Both the position numbers and the translations under genes were made by a program. The notes under the pieces were generated by a model. The model saw only the letters and a list, made by a program, of their open reading frames with translations. It did no database searches and was not told the origin of the DNA. Shown here in pieces: positions 35,048-41,014 of a stretch of 41,014 nt of DNA. This stretch comes from Thermosynechococcus sp. M98_K2018_005 (lineage in GTDB: Bacteria; Cyanobacteriota; Cyanobacteriia; Thermosynechococcales; Thermosynechococcaceae), in the NCBI RefSeq assembly GCF_015295825.1, contig NZ_DVEH01000070.1, positions 1-41,014 on the forward strand, given 5' to 3'. Position 1 is the stretch's first letter. Every line of letters starts with the position of its first letter.

Positions 35048-35968
35048 TCAGCGTGCGGGTGGCATCGAGGTCAACGACAGCAGGGGCTTGTGCCAATTGT
35101 GACGGCGACAATAGCTCCATACAGTATTGTGCAACAACATGGCAACGGTCATCGGACCAACACCCCCCGGAACAGGGGTAATATAACTGGCCACAGCACA
35201 GGCAGCCTCGTAGTCCACATCGCCCCAAAGACCTGATTTACCGTCGGGGCGTTGAATGCGATTAATCCCGACATCAATGACCACTGCTCCCGGCCGAATC
35301 ATGTCAGCAGTAATCCGCCGGGGCTGTCCCATCGCTGTGACTAAAATCTCGGCACTACGGGTGACACTGGCAAGATCACGGCTGCGCGAGTGGGCGATCG
35401 TCACCGTTGCATTGGCGGTGAGTAACATCAGCGCGAGGGGCTTACCGACCAAAATACTGCGACCCACGACCACTGCCGAGCGACCTGCAATATCAATACC
35501 ATAGGCGGCCAAAAGCTGCATCACCCCAGCAGGCGTACAACTGCGCAGTCCCGGTTCATCGCGCACTAGCCGACCCAGATTGTCGGGATGCAGGCCATCC
35601 ACATCTTTATCGGGACGAATGGCGTATAGCAGGGGACGGGGATCGAGGTGGGGCGGTAGGGGCAATTGCAGCAGAATGCCATCCACCCGTTCGTCCTGAT
35701 TGAGCTCAGTAATTCTGGCCAATAAATCCGCTTCTGTAATGGTGGCCGGCAAATGGGCACCAAAGGATTGAATCCCGACGCGGCCACAGGCCTGTTCTTT
35801 GGCGCGGACATACACTGCACTGGCAGGATCATCGCCAACCCGCAACACGGCCAACCCGGGCGATCGCCCCCACTGGGCGTGAAACGTCCGCACATGATCA
35901 GCCAACTGGCGTTCAATGGACTGGGCTAAGGATTTGCCATCAAGGCAGGCAGCGGAGTTTGCAACCAA
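35048..35968 (-). CDS. folD: Bifunctional methylenetetrahydrofolate dehydrogenase/methenyltetrahydrofolate cyclohydrolase
   Basis: One-carbon folate enzyme. The 306-residue protein has the Tyr53-Lys57 pair (YVRAK), QLPLPPHLD, the [17 protein letters not shown] nucleotide-binding motif and the [13 protein letters not shown]-terminal signature. Translation appears to begin at TTG 35968 with AAGGTG about 8 bases upstream; no ATG or GTG lies between it and the conserved LDGKSLA. Two-gene unit with crtE. Confidence 0.95.
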   Translation of the reverse strand: MVANSAACLDGKSLAQSIERQLADHVRTFHAQWGRSPGLAVLRVGDDPASAVYVRAKEQACGRVGIQSFGAHLPATITEADLLARITELNQDERVDGILLQLPLPPHLDPRPLLYAIRPDKDVDGLHPDNLGRLVRDEPGLRSCTPAGVMQLLAAYGIDIAGRSAVVVGRSILVGKPLALMLLTANATVTIAHSRSRDLASVTRSAEILVTAMGQPRRITADMIRPGAVVIDVGINRIQRPDGKSGLWGDVDYEAACAVASYITPVPGGVGPMTVAMLLHNTVWSYCRRHNWHKPLLSLTSMPPAR

Positions 35969-36130
35969 AGGACACCTTAAAATTGCTCAATCACGAAAGT
36001 CTAGGGTTGAGTTGCCGAATGGGTTTCCATCGGTTGGCAACAACATCGAACTAGTTTACCCCAAATGGCGATCACGGGCGCCAGCGTTGATCAAGTTCTT
36101 TACTCAGTTGTACCAAGGACTTACCGCTCG
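35969..36130 (-). other. folD leader with an extended inverted repeat
   Basis: GTTGCC (36011-36016) pairs with GGCAAC (36036-36041), with inner ATGG (36019-36022) and CCAT (36027-36030) continuing the helix around a GTTT loop. No T-run follows on the minus strand, so this is not a simple terminator. It lies in the transcribed leader of folD or in the tail of the upstream gene. Confidence 0.4.
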
Positions 36131-36466
36131 CTAGGGGCGATCGTCCGAAGGGGAGGGTCGCTCCACTTGAATTTTGGCAATGGCAGGGGTGGTACACAGG
36201 TACGTCAGCACATCCTCCGCACTCATCAGGCGCTTGAGCACCACTTGACCAATGGTTGAGACAGGGTCAGGATGGGTGGGCTTTACTTCCACCATCAGAA
36301 CCATCTCCTCCACTTGGTACAGCCAGAGCTTTTCCTCCCCCTCTAGGATGTAGAGGCAGGTACGGGTGATCACGGGCGATCGCCGCCACACTTGCTCATT
36401 CCAGAGGCCTTGGGGTTCCCACACGCGGCCAATCTGCCACCCCTCCGTGAGGAAAAAGTATTTCAT
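36131..36466 (-). CDS. Conserved cyanobacterial hypothetical protein
   Basis: A 111-residue soluble protein rich in Trp in its first half (EGWQIGRVWEPQGLWNEQVWRR) and with VKPTHPDPVSTIGQVVLKRLMSAEDVL in the second, predicted mixed alpha/beta. I recognise no family. Its ATG overlaps the stop of the upstream DUF454-like gene by four bases (ATGA), so the pair is translationally coupled. Confidence 0.75.
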   Translation of the reverse strand: MKYFFLTEGWQIGRVWEPQGLWNEQVWRRSPVITRTCLYILEGEEKLWLYQVEEMVLMVEVKPTHPDPVSTIGQVVLKRLMSAEDVLTYLCTTPAIAKIQVERPSPSDDRP

Positions 36467-36654
36467 GCCACGGGCGGCGATTCATTCCCTTGGGCACTGG
36501 AGGTCTCCTCGGGTTCCATGGAATTAAAACAAGCTGCCGCTATCAGCAAAAAAGGCGTTCCTGGCACTATGGGTAAAATGAAGCCGACAACCCCAATAAT
36601 CCCAAAAATTACACCAAGAACCATACGTGCTGTATTACGGATGCTTTTAGTCAC
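36463..36654 (-). CDS. Small membrane protein, DUF454/YbaN-like
   Basis: A 63-residue protein with one to two hydrophobic helices and the block VVGFILPIVPGTPFLLIAAACF, which fits the DUF454 core (LPxLPTTPFxLLAAxCF). Starts at GTG 36654 with AAGGAAGG just upstream. Much shorter than YbaN (about 125 residues), so it represents only the core helices. Coupled to the next gene. Confidence 0.75.
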   Translation of the reverse strand: MTKSIRNTARMVLGVIFGIIGVVGFILPIVPGTPFLLIAAACFNSMEPEETSSAQGNESPPVA

Positions 36655-36737
36655 AGGCCTTCCTTTCGAGTTCCAATAGGCGAGGATGATTCACCTCTAA
36701 CGTAGCCTGAACCTTGCCTTTTCACAAGTTGCTGGTG

Positions 36738-37382
36738 CTAAGCTTTATCGAGAATCGCATCCCGCAAATCCATGCCGTCCATTTCTGCTTTGTAGAGGTT
36801 TGCGCCCCTAAAGTTGGCACGGCGGGCATTGGCCTTCGACATCTTGGCCGCAATGAGAACCGCATCTTCAAAGTTCACCTCAATGAGACTGGCACTTTCG
36901 AGAATCGCTTCTTGCAAAATTGCGCTCTTGAGATCGGCCAAGTGCAGGTTGGCCTGAAAGAGATTGGCACGGGTGAGGTTGGCATAGGCAAGGGTCGCTT
37001 CCACTAAACTCACTCGCCGCAGTAACGTGCCCACCAAGTTGGCTTGGCGCAGATCGGCCATAGCCATATTTGACTTGTAGAGATCAGCACCCGCTAAGGT
37101 CGCCCGCTGCAAACAGGCGCCCTGCAAATCCGCCTCAATCAGGTCACTCATGTAGAGGTTTGCTCCTGCCATGTAGGCATCCTTGAGCAAAGCGTTGCGC
37201 AGATCAGCCCCCGCTAAATTTGCCTGATCGAGATTGGCATTGGTGAGGTTGTACAGCTCCAAATTGGCGCCAGTGAGATCGGCTTGTCCCAGATCAGGGC
37301 GAATATCACTGTTTTGCTCCCGCCATTGATTCCAAGCGGTAACCCCCTGCTTGAGCAGCTGAAGATGCTGGGGATTGGTCAC
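36738..37382 (-). CDS. Pentapeptide-repeat protein
   Basis: A 214-residue protein dominated by A(D/N)LXX repeats (about 30 units, e.g. ADLTGANLELYNLTNANLDQ), predicted to fold as a right-handed quadrilateral beta-helix. Soluble, no signal peptide. Begins at GTG 37382, five bases after the fur-family stop, with AAGGAT overlapping that stop, so it is translated from the same mRNA. Function of cyanobacterial family members is largely unknown; linkage to a redox or metal regulator suggests a stress-related role (inference). Confidence 0.93.
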   Translation of the reverse strand: MTNPQHLQLLKQGVTAWNQWREQNSDIRPDLGQADLTGANLELYNLTNANLDQANLAGADLRNALLKDAYMAGANLYMSDLIEADLQGACLQRATLAGADLYKSNMAMADLRQANLVGTLLRRVSLVEATLAYANLTRANLFQANLHLADLKSAILQEAILESASLIEVNFEDAVLIAAKMSKANARRANFRGANLYKAEMDGMDLRDAILDKA

Positions 37383-37387
37383 GGCAG

Positions 37388-37849
37388 TTATCCTTGGGTA
37401 CTCGGCTCAGGGTTTTGATAACCGTAAAAATCAATGCGATAGTCAACAATTTTCACGCCAGTTTTTGCTTCAATCTCAGCAATGAGAGAGGGGGGTAGCT
37501 CAACGTGAACGTCAATAATTTTCTGGCTATCGAGACAATTGACATGGCTGTGGCTATCACTGATATTGCCGTAAAGGCGCCCATCGGCACGCTCAACGCA
37601 CTCAATAATACCATGCTCTGAAAGTGCTTCGAGATTTTGGTACACCGAGGTATGGCCGATGTCTTTGCCTGCTTGATTCAGGCGATCGTAGATCTGCCGC
37701 GCTGAGAGGTGATCCTTGACATCCCAGAGCAGTTCGAGAATAGCACGCCGCTGCCGACTAAGGCGCAATCCTAGGCGCTGACAGCGATCGATCGCATCCT
37801 CCAGGGAACGAATGGGGGGTAGGGGACTGGGAGCAGGAGACGTGAACAC
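37388..37849 (-). CDS. Fur-family transcriptional regulator, PerR-like
   Basis: A 153-residue regulator with the winged-helix recognition helix (HTSVYQNLEALSEHGII) and the dimerisation/metal domain including the SDSHSHVNCLDS metal site. The C-terminal CxxC zinc motifs of classical Fur are absent. The DSHSHVNC block is like the cyanobacterial peroxide regulator PerR (Slr1738), so a PerR-type role is the best guess. Starts at GTG 37849 with AGGA 7 bases upstream. Followed by the pentapeptide gene in the same unit; a possible operator lies upstream. Confidence 0.88.
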   Translation of the reverse strand: MFTSPAPSPLPPIRSLEDAIDRCQRLGLRLSRQRRAILELLWDVKDHLSARQIYDRLNQAGKDIGHTSVYQNLEALSEHGIIECVERADGRLYGNISDSHSHVNCLDSQKIIDVHVELPPSLIAEIEAKTGVKIVDYRIDFYGYQNPEPSTQG

Positions 37850-37961
37850 GGCGCTATCCTAACAAAAATAAAATTTAAACAGCAGATTTTGCTTAACTAA
37901 GTAGCGTGTTGCAGTTAAATCACAGTTTTAGGGTTACCCATTTGCTAACCTGTAGTCACTA

Positions 37962-37970
37962 TGATAATCA
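37962..37970. promoter_or_regulatory. Candidate Fur/PerR operator
   Basis: TGATAATCA is a near-palindrome (TGAT-A-ATCA) about 115 bases upstream of the Fur-family start in an AT-rich spacer, resembling half of a Fur/PerR box. It is one of the few AT-rich palindromes in the window, which would fit autoregulation. Short and not statistically strong. Confidence 0.25.
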
Positions 37971-37985
37971 ATCCTTTGGCTATAA

Positions 37986-38285
37986 TCAAATTTGCTCCCT
38001 GTCAAGGCTGTTAGCCGCTGTTTGAGACAGCAAATAAAACCCCAGAAAGGCAAACATCATGGCAGCGATCGCCTTGACCACTTTCACCGGAATCAGTGTA
38101 GCAATCCCACTGCCCAAAAGCACACCGAAAAACGTTGTACACACCAAGCCAGAGGCCACGCCTAGAAAGACAGCAGTAGCGGAGCGGGCATTACTCCCTA
38201 AAGTAATCGCCACCAGTTGACTCTTGTCCCCCAGTTCTGACAGGAAAACAATCGCAAAACTCACGGCAAAGGATTGCCAGTCCAT
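37986..38285 (-). CDS. Half-size GDT1/TMEM165 family transporter
   Basis: A 99-residue membrane protein with three helices and one copy of the E-x-G-D-K-S/T motif (SELGDKSQLVAI). Full-length cyanobacterial Mnx/Hax proteins (manganese or calcium exporters) have two such halves with about 200 residues; this gene holds only one. Single-half members exist and can act as homo- or heterodimers, but no second half is adjacent. ATG start. Divergent from the 38453 gene. Confidence 0.9.
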   Translation of the reverse strand: MDWQSFAVSFAIVFLSELGDKSQLVAITLGSNARSATAVFLGVASGLVCTTFFGVLLGSGIATLIPVKVVKAIAAMMFAFLGFYLLSQTAANSLDREQI

Positions 38286-38452
38286 CCAATTTCTCCAAAG
38301 ATGTTGCTGCTATAGGGCAGATTAACGGTATGGGCAGTTGCGGTCAACGATCACTGGTGGCTCAGTGTAGCAGGCTCAGCTTAAATAAGTTACAATTCTT
38401 AACATCAATTCTGCTAATAGTCGTAGCCCTGTTAAAAATAGCGGAGGTGCTC

Positions 38453-39433
38453 ATGTTCAATACCACTACTGATGGATCGAGCGCGATCGCGGCGGACACC
38501 ACCTCCTTGAGCAGTCTGGCACAGGCTTGGGCAAAGCGCTATATTACCAACCTCAACACCACCGCCCTTGCGGAGGATGATCCAGCGGTGGTGGCCCCTC
38601 GACTCTTGGCCGAATTGCGGAATGCTAGTGTCAAGGCTTGGCAGCGCACCGAAGGCTTCTTGGCCGGAGAGATGATTCGTCATGGGATTCCAGCGGAACT
38701 GGTGGATCCTTGGAGCATTTCCAAAGACATCCATGACATTTATCAGCGCACCCTCAAACTCTACGAAGCCGGCAAGGGCACCCAGCAAATGACCGCCAAG
38801 GTGGCCAGTGCCATCAGTGAGATTCGCAGCCGCTACACCGCCGTCGATCCCCGGGTGATTGGCTTTGTCAGTATGCAGTTTCACCACACGGGGGTATTAC
38901 TGCTAGAAGTGGCACCAACGAGCCAACGTCCCATCCTCAGTAGCTTCTTCAAGGTCATTGATGATCACCTCTACATGCCCTTGCACCGTGCCTATAACGC
39001 AGCAGCCAACTACGACTACAATGATCCGGCCTTGGCTTTAGTGCGTCATCTATTGCCCCAGAGCACGGCGATCGCCACCGCGATTTGTGATCGTGTTGCC
39101 GCACTCAACCCCCAGCACCGCTGTTTTAGTGGCTCTTTGACCCAAGCCAGTGTGCGTGTTTCCAGTATTCGCGATGTCGAGATGTTCCAAGTCTACCTCT
39201 GGGTGTGTCTTTTGGAGCAAAGCCTTGAGGCGCTGCAACGGGAACTCTTTCCCCTGTGTTTGATGCTCTATCCTTCCCTGAATGTGACATGGGAGCTGGT
39301 GTTTCAAATGGTGCACCTTTTGGGTAAGGAAATACAAACCCGTGCCGCTGGCTATGATACAAGTGTTTTTACTCCCTACTATCTATCTCTCCGAGAAATG
39401 TTTGATCCCAAGATTTTTCAAGGACTCCTATGA
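38453..39433 (+). CDS. Conserved cyanobacterial protein of unknown function
   Basis: A 326-residue soluble, largely alpha-helical protein. I start at ATG 38453 because GGAGG lies six bases upstream; the longer frame from 38330 includes the promoter region. No motif identifies a family; segments such as WSISKDIHDIYQRTLKLYEA and VIDDHLYMPLHRAYNAAANY look conserved. A possible -10 TACAAT (38391-38396) lies upstream. Its stop overlaps the next ATG (ATGA), so the two are translated together, and sasA follows. Confidence 0.85.
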   Translation: MFNTTTDGSSAIAADTTSLSSLAQAWAKRYITNLNTTALAEDDPAVVAPRLLAELRNASVKAWQRTEGFLAGEMIRHGIPAELVDPWSISKDIHDIYQRTLKLYEAGKGTQQMTAKVASAISEIRSRYTAVDPRVIGFVSMQFHHTGVLLLEVAPTSQRPILSSFFKVIDDHLYMPLHRAYNAAANYDYNDPALALVRHLLPQSTAIATAICDRVAALNPQHRCFSGSLTQASVRVSSIRDVEMFQVYLWVCLLEQSLEALQRELFPLCLMLYPSLNVTWELVFQMVHLLGKEIQTRAAGYDTSVFTPYYLSLREMFDPKIFQGLL

Positions 39434-39756
39434 TTCCCAATTTGCAGCAGGTTTCTCTCTCCCCCATCGCCATTGCGGGGTCTGGTCTGTGGGCGATCGC
39501 CCTCTACTGGGGCTTTTATCCCACGGGCCAAGCCTTAATGCAGCATTTAGTGACCTGGCTAGGGGGTGAAGCAAACCAAAGTGCCGAATTCTGGGCAGGG
39601 ATGGTGGGACTCATTCCCTTTATTCTTGTGGGGACGGGTTGCTTTATCCTCTGTAGTTTGGGCTTGGGGCAAAGCTGGGCCTTGAGTTTAGGCCTGATGG
39701 CAACCATCGGTGGGGCAATCTACGAACTTGGCCGGCGGGATGGCCAGCAATCTTAA
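39430..39756 (+). CDS. Small membrane protein, unknown function
   Basis: A 108-residue protein with two or three hydrophobic helices (about 13-32, 55-75 and 80-97) and a short cytoplasmic tail. Overlaps the preceding gene by four bases. No family recognised. It shares strand and close spacing with sasA (114 bases), though sasA likely has its own promoter. Confidence 0.8.
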   Translation: MIPNLQQVSLSPIAIAGSGLWAIALYWGFYPTGQALMQHLVTWLGGEANQSAEFWAGMVGLIPFILVGTGCFILCSLGLGQSWALSLGLMATIGGAIYELGRRDGQQS

Positions 39757-39870
39757 GTTGGGTTGCGAGGGAGAATCCGCTAACATTTAGTTAATCTTTT
39801 GATTGCTCTCTAGTGTTTCCTGTCTAGGAAGCGCCATTCATTGCTCTTGAGAAGACTCGCCGGTGATTCA

Positions 39871-41014
39871 ATGAAAGCGTCTGCGGATGCCAGTTCTATC
39901 CAAGAAACGACACCGCCGCTCAGTTTGCTCCTGTTTGTTGCCAATCGTCCGGGCGATGAAGAGGAAACCGCTGCTATTCAAGCCCACATTCAGCAACTGC
40001 CCTCGAACTTTGGCTTTGAGTTAAAAGTGGTGCCCATTGGTGAGCAACCCTACCTCCTAGAGGAGTACAAGCTGGTTGCCACACCTGCCTTGATTAAAGT
40101 CCGTCCTGAACCGCGTCAAACCCTCGCCGGTCGCAAGCTGCTGCAAAAGGTGGACTATTGGTGGCCGCGCTGGCAGCGGGAAGTCGCCCTGGGCCTACAG
40201 GCAGATATGCAAAAATCGGCAGCGGAGCAGTCGGATTGCTCGATAGAACTCAGCCGCCTCAAGGATGAGCTGTTTCAACTGCGCCAAGAGCGCGATCGCT
40301 TGGCTGAACAACTGCAATTCAAAGATCGGATTATTGGCTTGCTGGCCCATGAGTTGCGTAACCCCCTCACTGCCGTTGGGATTGCCCTTGAAACCCTAGA
40401 ATCTAACCTTCAGGAAGAGAGTAGTCAGAGTAGTCAGCAACTCCATATTGAGGACATCCAACGCCTGTTTCACCATGCCCGCAGTCAAACCCAGATGATG
40501 GGACAACTGATTACGGATTTACTCTTAGCGGCGCGCGGGCCACAGGACAAGCTGCAAATTATGGCACGGCAACTGGATCTGCGACAACTGTGCCAAGAAA
40601 CGGTTGAGGATGTGCGTCTAAATTTTGAACGTAAAAAGCAGCACTTTACCACTGATATTCCTTTAGATTTACCGTTGGTCTATGGCGATGGCGATCGCAT
40701 TCGCCAGGTGCTTGTCAATCTGCTGGATAATGCCTGTAAATACACTCCCGAAGGGGGCAAGATTCACCTCAGTGCCTTTCACCGCACGACTCAAAAAGTG
40801 CAAGTTACCGTCTGTGACAGCGGCCCCGGTATTCCCATTGAGCAGCAGGAAAAGATTTTTGGCGAGACGGTTCGCCTTGATCGCGATCGCACCATTGAAG
40901 GCTATGGCATTGGCCTTGCCCTTTGCCGCCAAATTATTCGTATGCACTACGGCCAGATTTGGGTGGACTCCCAACCGGGAAAAGGCAGTTGCTTTCACTT
41001 CACACTGCCCGTTT
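39871..41014 (+). CDS. sasA: Circadian clock output histidine kinase SasA (3' end outside window)
   Basis: SasA binds KaiC, autophosphorylates, and passes phosphate to RpaA to drive the circadian transcription rhythm. The visible 381 codons from ATG 39871 contain the KaiB-like thioredoxin-fold sensor (about 18-100, with LLLFVANRPG and PALIKVRPEPRQTLAG), a coiled linker, the H-box LLAHELRNPLTAVG with phospho-acceptor His160, and the HATPase domain (N box VNLLDNACKYTP, G1 DSGPGIP, G2 GYGIGLALC). Only the last few residues appear to be missing, since the G2-F region ends in FHFTLPV. The first 15 residues vary between species. The 114-base gap before it probably holds its promoter. Confidence 0.97.
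   Translation, partial: MKASADASSIQETTPPLSLLLFVANRPGDEEETAAIQAHIQQLPSNFGFELKVVPIGEQPYLLEEYKLVATPALIKVRPEPRQTLAGRKLLQKVDYWWPRWQREVALGLQADMQKSAAEQSDCSIELSRLKDELFQLRQERDRLAEQLQFKDRIIGLLAHELRNPLTAVGIALETLESNLQEESSQSSQQLHIEDIQRLFHHARSQTQMMGQLITDLLLAARGPQDKLQIMARQLDLRQLCQETVEDVRLNFERKKQHFTTDIPLDLPLVYGDGDRIRQVLVNLLDNACKYTPEGGKIHLSAFHRTTQKVQVTVCDSGPGIPIEQQEKIFGETVRLDRDRTIEGYGIGLALCRQIIRMHYGQIWVDSQPGKGSCFHFTLPV

Noticed and set aside
38432-38887. 151-codon antisense frame in the unknown gene before sasA
   Set aside because: No ribosome binding site; overlapped by a better frame with a clear GGAGG site.
1-41014. CRISPR arrays, IS elements, tRNA or rRNA genes
   Set aside because: No regularly spaced direct repeats, terminal inverted repeats with transposase, or cloverleaf-like sequences were seen by eye; a computed scan would settle this.

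Overview
The window is chromosomal DNA from a unicellular thermophilic cyanobacterium, most likely Thermosynechococcus or a close relative. The basis is the set of genes specific to oxygenic phototrophs (psb34, ndhO, sasA, a GGPP synthase of the crtE type, an SDR-CIA30 protein like plant HCF173), dense coding on both strands, and about 55 copies (counted by eye) of the cyanobacterial HIP1 octamer GCGATCGC. I saw no rRNA, tRNA, CRISPR array, prophage or insertion sequence. Genus assignment is inference from gene content.

Layout. 1-3.8 kb: 3' part of a large secreted filamentous-haemagglutinin-like protein ending in a CHAT protease domain, with almost no HIP1 sites. 3.8-10.5 kb: ribH and an unknown gene on the minus strand, then thiG overlapping a ceramide-glucosyltransferase-like (HpnI-type) gene, psb34, tsaB (apparently starting at CTG), the SDR-CIA30 gene and an SbcD-like nuclease. 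10.5-15.5 kb: a small decayed gene, ureG, era, an ExbD/TolR protein, gmk, a LivF-type ABC ATPase, and a quinone oxidoreductase broken by a frameshift. 15.5-20 kb: an HtrA lipoprotein protease, a small unknown gene, ureC with a downstream TPR-like membrane gene, and a Uma2 gene whose ribosome binding site can fold into two alternative hairpins. 20-24.4 kb (minus strand): HMA-like/glycine-zipper protein, PIN-TRAM protein and a PilZ-bearing cellulose-synthase-like glycosyltransferase, closely spaced as if co-transcribed. 24.5-27 kb (plus): ABC-2 ATPase, small unknown protein, LptF/LptG-type permease. 27-31.6 kb (minus): tightly packed BT1 folate transporter, carotenoid oxygenase, CYTH phosphatase and M20 amidohydrolase. 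31.7-41 kb: ndhO, manC, a DUF212 protein, folD-crtE, several small unknowns, a Fur/PerR-type regulator followed by a pentapeptide-repeat gene, a half-size GDT1 transporter, two cyanobacterial unknowns and the circadian kinase gene sasA, which runs off the right edge.

The genes are mostly housekeeping: cofactor biosynthesis (riboflavin, thiamine, folate), isoprenoid and carotenoid metabolism, photosystem II and NDH-1 assembly, urea use, envelope and polysaccharide synthesis, and clock output. I did not find a clear new multi-gene system. The points most worth a second look are the CTG start of tsaB, the competing hairpins at the Uma2 start, two broken genes (10.5-10.9 kb and 14.5-15.5 kb), the SDR-CIA30 fusion, and the compositionally odd CHAT exoprotein.
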